A stretch of 30,503 nt of DNA from a virus. Shown here in pieces: positions 14,958 through 20,994 of the stretch. The translations under genes and the position numbers were made by a program. The notes under the pieces were generated by a model, which worked only from the letters and a program-made list of their open reading frames with translations, was not told the origin of the DNA and made no database searches. The stretch is taken from IMG/VR virus record IMGVR_UViG_3300042558_000225, positions 1 through 30,503 of that record; one strand, 5' to 3'. Position 1 is the stretch's first letter, and the number at the start of each line of letters is the position of its first letter.

Positions 14958-15473
14958 ATGGAAATTTGGAAAGACATCAAAGGGTACGAAGGATTGTATC
15001 AGGTTTCAAACGAAGGTCGTGTGAAAGCGTTGAGCCGAGTTGTCAAATCACGTTGGGGGACACCCAAGCTGTTGAAGGAAAAAGAGATTCGTGAGATAGT
15101 TGACTCGCTCGGCTACTCACGTTTGTCTTTGTCTAAAGATGGTATGGTTAAGGCACACAAGATTCACCGCTTGGTTGCTGAAGCGTTTTTGGTTGGAGAA
15201 GGTCACATCAATCATATTGACGGCAACAAGCAAAACAACCACGTTTCAAATCTTGAGTTCTGCACCCAGCGAGAAAACAACATTCACGCTCAAGAAACAG
15301 GACTGAAGCCAAGAAAATACTACATTCCGATTGTATGCAATGAAACTGGTGAGATGTTTGAGTCAAAGTCCGCCCTTGCTCGTTCGCTTGGAGTTTCGGC
15401 AGTTATGGTTTCCTCTTACATTCGTGGCAATATGAAACATATCAAAGGAAAAACTTACATACAATTACAATGA
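14958..15473 (+). CDS. HNH homing endonuclease with NUMOD4
   Basis: A 171-residue protein. I chose ATG 14958 because the NUMOD4 domain begins right there and a promoter lies just upstream; the frame is open from 14895. Residues 1-45 are NUMOD4 (EIWKDIKGYEGLYQVSNEGR). Residues 68-110 are an HNH motif with H70, H86 in GHINHIDGNKQNNH and the N-L-E-F-C-T segment. Residues 125-160 are a helix-turn-helix NUMOD1-like part (SKSALARSLGVSAVMVSSYI). This is the usual layout of free-standing phage homing endonucleases. It cuts DNA near its own insertion site and spreads by repair. It sits between the fibre gene and the pre-lysis genes, likely as a selfish insertion. Confidence 0.9.
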   Translation: MEIWKDIKGYEGLYQVSNEGRVKALSRVVKSRWGTPKLLKEKEIREIVDSLGYSRLSLSKDGMVKAHKIHRLVAEAFLVGEGHINHIDGNKQNNHVSNLEFCTQRENNIHAQETGLKPRKYYIPIVCNETGEMFESKSALARSLGVSAVMVSSYIRGNMKHIKGKTYIQLQ

Positions 15474-15850
15474 AAACACTTAAATACGAGTTTGCTGACT
15501 GGGCAACAGCCAAAAAAGCAATAGAGACAACAACCATCTCACTAGATGGCATTACGGAAACAACGTGGAATACGGAGCTTGTAGTGGCCGTAGTTGAGTT
15601 GGGGCATATCTGCACCCAATGGGAAACAAACGAGCAAGGAGAGCAGGTCTGCGTTGCCGAGAATCCTAACTATGCCGTTGACATCCTTTGGCAGAACGAA
15701 CCGCTTGCTGCCTATGCTGATTCGGTTGTATGGCCTGCACCTTGCGGCATTCACATCTTTGCGGGATGGGAGGAAGTTTACGCCAAAGAATACTGCGCTG
15801 CCAACCCAGATGCCGCCTATTGCCAACCCCCAGCCCCGATTGAGCCGTGA
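15470..15850 (+). CDS. Hypothetical protein between fibre and lysis genes
   Basis: A 126-residue protein coupled to both neighbours by ATGA and GTGA overlaps. It contains VVAVVELGHICTQWETNEQG and a mid segment NYAVDILWQNEPL, then PCGIHIFAGWEEVYAKEYC and a Pro-rich end. The pattern with L-G-H and D-x-x-W matches small proteins I recall just downstream of tail fibre genes in Bacteroidota phages. No catalytic motif or membrane segment. It may assist fibre assembly, but this is only inferred. Confidence 0.7.
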   Translation: MKTLKYEFADWATAKKAIETTTISLDGITETTWNTELVVAVVELGHICTQWETNEQGEQVCVAENPNYAVDILWQNEPLAAYADSVVWPAPCGIHIFAGWEEVYAKEYCAANPDAAYCQPPAPIEP

Positions 15851-16008
15851 AGCACGATAGTACAAGCGCAGTAGCAACAAGCTGGTCTTTGGCGGTTGGT
15901 GGCCTTACGATTGCCGAGGTACACCAAATTGCAGGAATGATAGTAATGCTAACCTCCTTCGTTTACACCTTGTGGCGTTGGAGTCGGGATATTAAGAATG
16001 ATAGATAG
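15847..16008 (+). CDS. Small membrane protein, holin candidate
   Basis: A 53-residue protein with a GTG start that overlaps the upstream stop (GTGA). Hydrophobic stretches (SWSLAVGGLTIAEVH and QIAGMIVMLTSFVYTLW) would form one or two membrane helices, and the C-terminus is basic (RWSRDIKNDR). Its size and place two genes ahead of the endolysin fit a small holin that permeabilises the inner membrane. There is no family signature, and the next gene is an equally good holin candidate. Confidence 0.65.
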   Translation: MKHDSTSAVATSWSLAVGGLTIAEVHQIAGMIVMLTSFVYTLWRWSRDIKNDR

Positions 16009-16240
16009 AATTTTTAGAAACCCAAAGACAACCGTTATAGGGCTTATCTTAATTTCGTTTGGAGGTATTCTTGTTTGGTACGAGAAAGCGTCTCTAACGG
16101 AGTTTAGTGCGTTCCTGATGGGTGGATTTGCATTAATGATGAGCAGAGATGGCGAAGGAGCAACAGACAAAAAAAATAACCAAGGCAAAACCAAAACTCG
16201 GAAGACACACCAAAAGCCCGAACAAAGGGGTGACGAGTAA
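15998..16240 (+). CDS. Membrane protein, second holin candidate
   Basis: An 80-residue protein with two predicted membrane helices: TTVIGLILISFGGILVWY and TEFSAFLMGGFALMM, joined by a short turn with E-K-A-S. The C-terminus is long, hydrophilic and basic. It overlaps the end of the previous gene by 11 bases. The hairpin topology with charged tail is typical of class II holins, and the two adjacent membrane proteins could also be a holin/antiholin pair. Assignment rests on topology and location only. Confidence 0.65.
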   Translation: MIDRIFRNPKTTVIGLILISFGGILVWYEKASLTEFSAFLMGGFALMMSRDGEGATDKKNNQGKTKTRKTHQKPEQRGDE

Positions 16241-16265
16241 GAAGTACCGAGGGCAGGGAAGATAA
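16149..16265 (+). CDS. Small basic protein (KYRGQGR end)
   Basis: A 38-residue, very basic protein read in another frame from inside the preceding gene. It has the motif KLGRHTKSPNKG and ends SKKYRGQGR. I recall this ending from small proteins of related phages, which supports it as real despite the overlap. The charge (many Lys and Arg) suggests nucleic-acid or phosphate binding. Function unknown. Confidence 0.6.
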   Translation: MAKEQQTKKITKAKPKLGRHTKSPNKGVTSKKYRGQGR

Positions 16266-16283
16266 GGTACCATATAGGGGATA

Positions 16284-16297
16284 ACTTGCTACCAAAA
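16284..16297 (+). repeat. 14-nt direct repeat before endolysin, copy 1
   Basis: ACTTGCTACCAAAA here recurs as ACTTTCTACCAAAA at 17239-17252, 13 of 14 identical. Both copies are followed by GATATA after 5 and 10 bases, and both lie in the only two sizeable gaps around the lysis genes. A late promoter element or a regulator site is possible. The different spacing weakens the promoter idea. The rest of the 94-bp gap (16266-16359) shows no gene. Confidence 0.35.
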
Positions 16298-16359
16298 AGT
16301 GCGATATAAGACACGTTAACTCGGAACCAGTTAGAGTTACTGCATAAAATTTATCAAAA

Positions 16360-16791
16360 ATGAAGCTATCTGAAAATTTCAGTTTGAGCGAGTTCACCGA
16401 GACCTCAACTGGTCTACCGAACAAGCCAAGCCAAGAAGCGATAACCAATTTGAAATACTTGGTGCAACACGTCCTGCAACCAGCAAGAGACAAGTTCGGG
16501 CCTATTGAAATTACAAGCGGCTACCGCTCCGAGAAGGTGAATGCAGCAGTTGGGGGCGTGGGAGCAACAAGCGACCACCTATTCGGACGAGCAGCAGACA
16601 TTAAGCATAAGGACTTGGCTTCTGTGTTTGCCTTTATACGCAAGCAGACGCATTTTAAGCAACTTATCTGGGAGTTTGGTACAGATAGCCAGCCAGCGTG
16701 GATTCACGTAAGCTACGACGTTAATAACAATAAAGGAGAAGTATTAAAAGCAATAAAGAAAAATGGGAAAACCAAGTACATCAAATTTTGA
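16360..16791 (+). CDS. Endolysin, M15-type peptidase
   Basis: A 143-residue protein. Residues 48-120 carry the metal centre of peptidase M15A: SGYRS at 53-57, SDHLFGRAAD at 71-80 with H73 and D80, and WIHVS at 114-118 with H116. These three residues are the expected zinc ligands. The family cuts peptidoglycan cross-links, so this is the lysis enzyme. It has no signal peptide, so release by the nearby holin is expected. Length is normal for a single-domain phage M15 lysin. Coupled to the next gene (TTGA at 16788). Confidence 0.9.
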   Translation: MKLSENFSLSEFTETSTGLPNKPSQEAITNLKYLVQHVLQPARDKFGPIEITSGYRSEKVNAAVGGVGATSDHLFGRAADIKHKDLASVFAFIRKQTHFKQLIWEFGTDSQPAWIHVSYDVNNNKGEVLKAIKKNGKTKYIKF

Positions 16792-16802
16792 AAGCTGGCT
16801 TA

Positions 16803-17213
16803 ATGAACTCGAAGACGTACCCACATCCCCTGCTTGCTCTATTGATAGTCCTGATTGTGAGTCTTGTTCTGGGTAGTTGTTCTGCCGAATGGCATTTGCG
16901 CCAAGCCGTAAAGAAAGGAGCAAACGTCTGGCAAACGAAGTTTGATACCACTATTGTAACCAAAGAGCGAAACCTTTGGGACACGCTTACGCTAAAAGAT
17001 ATTGACACGGTGGTTGTCCAAAAGGATAACATACGCCTAAAAATTGTTAGGAACTTTGATACGGTGCGTGTTAAAGCAACTTGCCTACCTGACACCGTGC
17101 AAGTGACTAAATACATAAAGACCTCTGTAACGGCTCCTAAAAGCCGCAATTATGAAAAGTACCTAATGCTGTTTGCAGTTGGTATGCTGCTAATAGTGTT
17201 ATTAAGGCGATAG
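16803..17213 (+). CDS. Putative unimolecular spanin (lipoprotein with C-terminal TM)
   Basis: A 136-residue protein from ATG 16803; a TTG at 16788 overlapping the upstream stop would add five residues. The N-terminus is a lipoprotein signal: hydrophobic stretch, then lipobox L-G-S-C with C26 as the lipid site. The middle is a periplasmic, beta-rich and partly helical rod (RQAVKKGANVWQTKFDTTIV). The C-terminus is a membrane helix (YLMLFAVGMLLIVLLRR). Outer-membrane lipid anchor plus inner-membrane anchor in one chain is the u-spanin topology, which fuses the two membranes during lysis. It directly follows the endolysin. The start S-A-E-W-H-L-R matches Bacteroidota phage relatives I recall. Confidence 0.7.
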   Translation: MNSKTYPHPLLALLIVLIVSLVLGSCSAEWHLRQAVKKGANVWQTKFDTTIVTKERNLWDTLTLKDIDTVVVQKDNIRLKIVRNFDTVRVKATCLPDTVQVTKYIKTSVTAPKSRNYEKYLMLFAVGMLLIVLLRR

Positions 17214-17225
17214 AGGTACTTTATT

Positions 17226-17297
17226 TGCGTTCTAACGCACTTTCTACCAAAATTGGCACATTGATATACCTTGACTAATAAAATGCGTCTAAACGCA
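17226..17297. repeat. Two TGCGT-N4-ACGCA palindromes
   Basis: TGCGTTCTAACGCA (17226-17239) and TGCGTCTAAACGCA (17284-17297) are near-identical 14-bp inverted repeats, 58 bp apart from start to start. They flank the second copy of the 14-nt element and an AT-rich stretch. They may bind a regulator or replication protein. The second is followed by a T-rich tract and may double as a terminator of the lysis genes. No gene is seen here. Confidence 0.55.
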
Positions 17298-17343
17298 AAT
17301 TTTCTTTTATTTTTAATTTTAGTCAAGTTTTAACTTTACTTAC

Positions 17344-17399
17344 TAGTTAAGTTAGTTATTAGTTAAGTAAGTTATTAAGTTAACTAACTAACTAAGTTG
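17344..17399. repeat. AT-rich direct and inverted repeats, origin candidate
   Basis: TAGTTAAGTTAGTTAT (17344-17359) and TAGTTAAGTAAGTTAT (17360-17375) are tandem 16-mers with one mismatch. A third, diverged part follows (TAAGTTAACTAACTAACTAAG) and includes the palindrome AGTTAACT. The 9-of-10 complement of 17349-17358 at 17381-17390 could also form a hairpin. It belongs to the 285-bp gene-free region 17214-17498 just before the replication genes, so it is a candidate origin or iteron array. Confidence 0.5.
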
Positions 17400-17414
17400 T
17401 AGAAAATAAGCATT

Positions 17415-17428
17415 GGAGGCATACCTCC
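17415..17428. promoter_or_regulatory. GGAGG-CATA-CCTCC hairpin
   Basis: A perfect 5-bp G/C stem with a 4-base loop lies upstream of the first early gene, without a T-run. It could be an attenuator, a protein site or part of the origin. Further down, TAGGTTTG (17487-17494) matches the -7 element but no -33 TTTG is seen at the usual spacing. Confidence 0.4.
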
Positions 17429-17498
17429 GACAAATGTTAATAACTTTTTTGTTTTCAACACTGCAACAACCTAAACAATCCTGCATTAGGTTTGCAAT

Positions 17499-17687
17499 AT
17501 GGGAACAGATAGAAACACCAAGCGAATGAAATACTTCGCTATCGAGGAGGGTCGTTTGAAGAACGACTATACCAATGCCTTCTTGAATCATTTTGGCTTT
17601 TGCGACTATAACTTGTCTATTGACGAAGCAAGAGACATTCGCAAATACAACACCTTCGAGAACGGTACAAAGCACTTCGACCAGTGA
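17499..17687 (+). CDS. First early-operon small protein
   Basis: A 62-residue acidic protein, first in the early operon after the repeat region. If the -7 element at 17487-17494 is used, transcription would start after ATG 17499, and the ATG at 17526 (residue 10) would be the true start. The stop overlaps the next GTG (GTGA). It contains KYFAIEEGRLKNDYTNAFLN and LSIDEARDIRKYN. No family known. The sequence looks like a compact helical protein. Confidence 0.65.
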   Translation: MGTDRNTKRMKYFAIEEGRLKNDYTNAFLNHFGFCDYNLSIDEARDIRKYNTFENGTKHFDQ

Positions 17688-17959
17688 GCGCACCTAAATA
17701 CTACATCGGTAAGTACAAGGGCATCGAAGCGATGGACGTGGTACTGGACTTCCAAGAGGATAACTACAACCTCGGAGTTGCAATCGCCTATTTGCTCCGT
17801 GCTGGCAAGAAGCAAGACAACCCGTTAGAGCAAGACATTGAAAAAGCAATAATCCACTTACAACGTGAACTTAAACACCGAAATGCCATACTACAACAAT
17901 CCACAAGTAAAGAGCCAGATAGATTTGATACTGGCGGACATTGCGAATCTTTTCGCTAA
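17684..17959 (+). CDS. DUF3310-like protein
   Basis: A 91-residue protein with a GTG start in the upstream stop. Residues 7-65 fit DUF3310: YYIGKYKGIEAMDVVLDF, then NYNLGVAIAYLLRAGKKQ and DIEKAIIHLQRELKHR. The H/Y-Y, E-A-x-D and R-A-G-K-K pattern is the family hallmark. Proteins of this family are common in phage replication modules, sometimes joined to nucleotide kinase domains; the exact activity is not established. The C-terminus overlaps the next gene and may be frame-constrained. Confidence 0.8.
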   Translation: MSAPKYYIGKYKGIEAMDVVLDFQEDNYNLGVAIAYLLRAGKKQDNPLEQDIEKAIIHLQRELKHRNAILQQSTSKEPDRFDTGGHCESFR

Positions 17960-18068
17960 TTGCAATGACCAAACAAGAAGCCAAGCCAAAGAGCAAGAGA
18001 AAGTCCTGCTCGGACGCATCCACCAGCTCGACCCCGCCTTTGCGGCTCGCTGCGGATACAAGGATTGA
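17883..18068 (+). CDS. Small helical early protein
   Basis: A 61-residue protein from ATG 17883; a GTG at 17865 would lengthen it by six residues. It overlaps the DUF3310 gene by 77 bases. Sequence pieces are VKSQIDLILADIANLFANCN and QEKVLLGRIHQLDPAFAARC. It looks like a two-helix protein, and I recall similar small proteins in phage early regions. It also overlaps the next gene's 5' end. Function unknown. Confidence 0.55.
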   Translation: MPYYNNPQVKSQIDLILADIANLFANCNDQTRSQAKEQEKVLLGRIHQLDPAFAARCGYKD

Positions 18069-18414
18069 GGTTACGCTTGGCAAGGTTCCTTCGCTAAACC
18101 AGTTCTACTCGTCAAAGCATTGGATTGTACGCAAGAAGGCCAAGGATAAGTTTGTTGCCGAGGTTCTTGCTCAATTAGCAAAATACGATAAATTCAAATT
18201 TAGTTCACTTATAGTAAACTTGGAACATAACTACGGCTACGATAACGATAACTGTATTATGGCCATTAAGTTTGCCTTGGATGGTTTGCGTAAGCACGGA
18301 GGCGTACAGGACGACACGGCTCGGTTTGTTACAAAAGTTTCCATATTTAGAAACTCCGAGATAGAAAAGAATACTGGCAAAGTAATTTTTTTTGGTGAAT
18401 GTTTGTGGTATTGA
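17965..18414 (+). CDS. RusA-like Holliday junction resolvase
   Basis: A 149-residue product from ATG 17965, but the first 33 residues overlap the previous gene and look frame-forced. A TTG at 18040 would give a cleaner start just ahead of the domain. The domain runs from IEVTLGKVPSLNQFYSSKHW to the end and carries the D-x-D-N...K...D-x-L motif (YGYDNDNCIMAIKFALDGLR), then V-x-D-D. These acidic residues bind metal in RusA-type enzymes that resolve branched DNA before packaging. The gene ends in the promoter for the next unit. Family call by motif. Confidence 0.72.
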   Translation: MTKQEAKPKSKRKSCSDASTSSTPPLRLAADTRIEVTLGKVPSLNQFYSSKHWIVRKKAKDKFVAEVLAQLAKYDKFKFSSLIVNLEHNYGYDNDNCIMAIKFALDGLRKHGGVQDDTARFVTKVSIFRNSEIEKNTGKVIFFGECLWY

Positions 18415-18431
18415 TTTTTTACATATCTTTG
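18402..18431 (+). promoter_or_regulatory. Early promoter before SSB-like/helicase genes
   Basis: TTTG (18402-18405), 18 bases, TATCTTTG (18424-18431). This fits the Bacteroidota consensus with the spacing one base short of usual. The leader then reads AACCATTAACCAACACAC, similar to the leaders at 10170 and 22577. It starts inside the resolvase gene. Confidence 0.75.
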
Positions 18432-18456
18432 AACCATTAACCAACACACTCACTTT

Positions 18457-18618
18457 ATGGAATACACCTTCCGAACGAATTGGTCTCAAGATGGGGCCGC
18501 CCAAATGGTGGAGTTTCTGCAACACCGCATCGAGGCACTTGCCTCACGCAACGAGTTCCTCGAAGCAGAAAACGAAGTATTAAAAAGAACCTTAATTAAC
18601 GAATTGCAAAATGGCTAA
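18457..18618 (+). CDS. Small coiled-coil protein
   Basis: A 53-residue protein, first gene after the promoter at 18402. It has an N-terminal W-S-Q-D-G-A-A segment and a C-terminal heptad helix (FLQHRIEALASRNEFLEAEN). The stop overlaps the next start (ATGGCTAA). It could dimerise and assist the following SSB-like or helicase genes. No family known. Confidence 0.65.
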   Translation: MEYTFRTNWSQDGAAQMVEFLQHRIEALASRNEFLEAENEVLKRTLINELQNG

Positions 18619-19054
18619 AATCACCAGCATCACCCCCACTGGACAGTGGAACGAGTTTTTCAAGTTTGAAGTACGCTTTGACGATGGCGACTTCGGAACG
18701 ACTTTCGCAAAGTCCACAACCCCTCCTTACGCAGTAGGTGACGACGTTACCTACACCAAGAACGAGAAGGGAACCATCAAGATTCAAAAAGCAGGATTCG
18801 CCAACAACTACACCGCCCCGTTTGCAAAGAGCGCAGCAGGTAACGACGACCGTGGTAAGTCCATTATTCGTCAGGTTGCCTTGAAGTCGGCTGTTGAAAT
18901 GTCAGCGGCCTACGTTTCCCAAGGCGCAACGATTCCAGTAGATAAGATTTTTGAACTTGCCGATAAGTTTAACGCTTGGATGCTCAACGAGCAGAAGGGC
19001 GCAAGCCACGAGGAACACTTCGCTCCCCGTGTGGAAGAAAGCAGTCCTTTTTAG
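18611..19054 (+). CDS. SSB-like / OB-fold DNA-binding protein
   Basis: A 147-residue protein. Residues 1-60 have an OB-fold-like beta pattern (ITSITPTGQWNEFFKFEVRF, then AVGDDVTYTKNEKG). The middle and C-terminal part (KSIIRQVALKSAVEMSAAYV) is helical. The last residues are acidic and end SSPF, recalling the D-D-I-P-F tail through which bacterial SSB recruits replication partners. The fold match is by eye only, so it may be a different single-strand-binding or recombination protein. It lies beside the helicase gene and is closed by a strong terminator. The start overlaps the upstream stop. Confidence 0.6.
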   Translation: MAKITSITPTGQWNEFFKFEVRFDDGDFGTTFAKSTTPPYAVGDDVTYTKNEKGTIKIQKAGFANNYTAPFAKSAAGNDDRGKSIIRQVALKSAVEMSAAYVSQGATIPVDKIFELADKFNAWMLNEQKGASHEEHFAPRVEESSPF

Positions 19055-19104
19055 TGTGTGTGTTTTTTAGGACTGCTGGCCCCTCTTCGGAGGGGCTTTT
19101 TTTT
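19040..19104 (+). terminator. Tandem hairpins and Rho-independent terminator
   Basis: Two hairpins follow each other. AGCAGTCCT (19040-19048) pairs with AGGACTGCT (19069-19077) around the stop codon. Then GCCCCTC-TTCG-GAGGGGC (19079-19096) is followed by eight T residues (19097-19104), a textbook intrinsic terminator. It separates the SSB-like unit from the helicase promoter. Confidence 0.92.
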
Positions 19105-19134
19105 GCTTTGAGTTTTTTGTATTGATATTTTGTT

Positions 19135-19142
19135 TACTTTTG
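19135..19142 (+). promoter_or_regulatory. Early promoter -7 element before helicase
   Basis: TACTTTTG matches TAnnTTTG. The closest upstream TTTG elements are 15 and 24 bases away, neither at the normal spacing. The leader CCAAACACACAGA before ATG 19157 resembles other early leaders here. A promoter is expected because a terminator sits just upstream. Confidence 0.55.
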
Positions 19143-19156
19143 ACCAAACACACAGA

Positions 19157-20098
19157 ATGAGACATCCAGACATCCTAACCAACGAAGCGGTACTTCCGTT
19201 TCTGGAACGAGCAAGGGCGGGCAAGTATTTCGATACTGGCAAGCTCGGAAACCCGAAGATAGACGAATACCTACGTTTCAAGGACGGGGAGTTTATCGTT
19301 GTAACTGGCCACGCCAACGTGGGCAAGACGCATACGCTTATTTATTTAATGCTTATGCAATCGCAGAACTACGAGAAGAAGTGGTTGGTTTATTCAGCAG
19401 AAAACGAGGTACACTCACTCAAAAGAAAAATGATTGAGTTTCTGGCCTGCGCTCCGATTCAGCAGATACCAGAACACGTTATGTATCGCCATCTGGATTT
19501 TGTAAACGAATACTTTACGTTTATCGATGGCAACAAGCTGTACGATGCCTTTGGCCTATTGCGGGTTATGGAGGAAATCAAAGAGGAATGGGACTACACT
19601 GGCGCACTTATTGACCCGTACAACTCACTATCAACAGACCAAAAGAAACTTGGCAAGACAGGAATGCACGAATACCACTACGAGGTGGCCTCGGCTATTC
19701 GGGTGTTCGCCCACAAGAACAACGTAACAACAGTCGTAAACACACACCCCGTAACGGAGGCAATGCGTAGAACCTTTCCGCAAGGCCATCAATACGCAGG
19801 GCTACCAATGCCCCCAATGACTTCGGATATTGAAGGAGGTGGCAAATGGGGCAACCGTGCCGATTGCGTACTGGTTGTTCACCGAATGGCCCAGCACCCG
19901 ACCGACTGGTTATTTACCGAGCTACACGTGAGAAAAACAAAGGAAATGGAAACAGGCGGACGACCTACTCCGCTGGGTGACCCAATCCGAATGGAATCTA
20001 TCCGAGGAAATGTTGGATTTAAGATAGATGGATATAACTTGCTTGACCAACAGACACCAGTACAAATTACATTAAACGACACCGATGCACCATTCTGA
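19157..20098 (+). CDS. DnaB/RecA-fold replicative helicase
   Basis: A 313-residue ATPase from ATG 19157, chosen over the upstream TTG because that one overlaps the promoter. Walker A is GHANVGKT at 51-58 and Walker B ends in I-D-P at 152-154 (ALIDPYNSL). The T-V-V-N-T-H segment is a sensor-like motif. A DnaB-type C-terminal segment follows (SDIEGGGKWGNRADCVLVVH, then R-K-T-K). There is no DnaB N-terminal domain and no primase domain, so it is shorter than cellular DnaB (about 470 residues) and must rely on other factors for loading and priming. It unwinds the phage DNA for the host polymerase. Confidence 0.82.
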   Translation: MRHPDILTNEAVLPFLERARAGKYFDTGKLGNPKIDEYLRFKDGEFIVVTGHANVGKTHTLIYLMLMQSQNYEKKWLVYSAENEVHSLKRKMIEFLACAPIQQIPEHVMYRHLDFVNEYFTFIDGNKLYDAFGLLRVMEEIKEEWDYTGALIDPYNSLSTDQKKLGKTGMHEYHYEVASAIRVFAHKNNVTTVVNTHPVTEAMRRTFPQGHQYAGLPMPPMTSDIEGGGKWGNRADCVLVVHRMAQHPTDWLFTELHVRKTKEMETGGRPTPLGDPIRMESIRGNVGFKIDGYNLLDQQTPVQITLNDTDAPF

Positions 20099-20396
20099 AG
20101 ACGCTTGGGAAATTCACGTTAGAGACAAGATTCTCCGTGTTAACGATGCTATCCTTTGGATTAACCAAGTAGCGGTAGACAACCCGAAAGAGACGGTAAT
20201 TGTTGACCACCTTCTTTCCTTATGGAAGGCAACCCAGATGCTCGAAGATATGGTCGACCTTAAAAGGACGTTAGACGTTAAGGTACTCGAAGCCCGCTTG
20301 GATAACTCTAAATTGCGCTACGACCTAAACCAGTCACTTATACAACTTGACCAAGCAAAAGCCGAAATCCTAAAACTTCAAGAGCAGCTAATATGA
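20085..20396 (+). CDS. Coiled-coil protein next to helicase
   Basis: A 103-residue helical protein whose start overlaps the helicase end by 14 bases. The N-terminal part includes WEIHVRDKILRVNDAILWIN. The C-terminal half is a long heptad coil (LIQLDQAKAEILKLQEQL). Its position suggests a helicase partner, such as a loader, but no loader ATPase motif is present. Coupled to the next gene by ATGA. Confidence 0.65.
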   Translation: MHHSEDAWEIHVRDKILRVNDAILWINQVAVDNPKETVIVDHLLSLWKATQMLEDMVDLKRTLDVKVLEARLDNSKLRYDLNQSLIQLDQAKAEILKLQEQLI

Positions 20397-20608
20397 GATT
20401 TATCCCCCTGCCGTTTGACATTGACGAAATCTTTGAAATAGACGAGAAGCGTTTTGTTGTACTTGACTACCGCCGTGCAAGCAACTGGACGGATTGGGGA
20501 GCGTGGATGCTTATACAGGACGAGCAAGGCAAACAATTCAGCGTCCCACTCCTTCACGTACTAACGCAGCGCCAAATGGGCAAGGCACAATACCGAGGCA
20601 AAAGGTGA
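20393..20608 (+). CDS. Small hypothetical early protein
   Basis: A 71-residue protein, coupled at both ends (ATGA, GTGA). It starts RFIPLPFDIDEIFEIDEKRF and continues with a beta segment rich in W (SNWTDWGAWMLIQDEQG), then a basic end. The pattern suggests a small beta barrel. No family known. It lies between the coiled-coil protein and the DnaA-like protein, so a replication link is plausible but unproven. Confidence 0.65.
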   Translation: MRFIPLPFDIDEIFEIDEKRFVVLDYRRASNWTDWGAWMLIQDEQGKQFSVPLLHVLTQRQMGKAQYRGKR

Positions 20609-20994
20609 ACTACAAAACATTCTGCGACTATATTCAGTACCAAGACGATGGAACTCGCAAAGCAAGAAACGTGGTAGTACGCTCGGCTTATTGCAAGGCG
20701 TTCCGACCTATGTACACGCTAACGGAGCTTGGGTTTCAGTTAGGCAAAGACCACTCGACGGTAATTCACTATGAGAAGTTGCAATACAGGCGCAACGCTT
20801 TTTATGAATCGGCATTGAAGTCGGCCTTGCATATCCGAGGTGAGTTGCCAAAGCAAGAAACGCCCGAAGAAAAAACGGTAACCAATGTGCTTAATTATGA
20901 TTATTTGGTTAAAGAGAATGCAGAATTGAAGGAACAGATAACGTATCTAAAAGCCAAGCTGCAACAAATAAACCAGATAACCAATGAATTTTAA
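20605..20994 (+). CDS. Stand-alone DnaA domain IV-like DNA-binding protein
   Basis: A 129-residue protein with GTG start overlapping the upstream stop. Residues 19-60 match the DnaA C-terminal DNA-binding domain: KARNVVVRSAYCKAF, then YTLTELGFQLGKDHSTVIHY, with D49-H50-S51-T52 as the DnaA signature that contacts DnaA boxes. A C-terminal coiled coil (about 95-129) follows. The AAA+ ATPase part of DnaA is absent. It may mark the phage origin, recruit or compete with host DnaA, or regulate transcription. Family call is strong, role inferred. Confidence 0.8.
   Translation: MNYKTFCDYIQYQDDGTRKARNVVVRSAYCKAFRPMYTLTELGFQLGKDHSTVIHYEKLQYRRNAFYESALKSALHIRGELPKQETPEEKTVTNVLNYDYLVKENAELKEQITYLKAKLQQINQITNEF

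Noticed and set aside
17344-17399. CRISPR array
   Set aside because: The repeats are adjacent, AT-rich and only 16 bases with no spacers of even length and no cas genes.
17389-17520. Phage attachment site / lysogeny region
   Set aside because: No integrase, excisionase or repressor gene was found, and the repeats do not border a recombination gene. The winged-helix protein at 22967 alone is not evidence for lysogeny.
17433-17528. 31-codon frame starting ATGTTAATAAC before the first early gene
   Set aside because: Too short, no promoter in a suitable place, no recognisable protein pattern, and it crosses the likely start of the first early gene.
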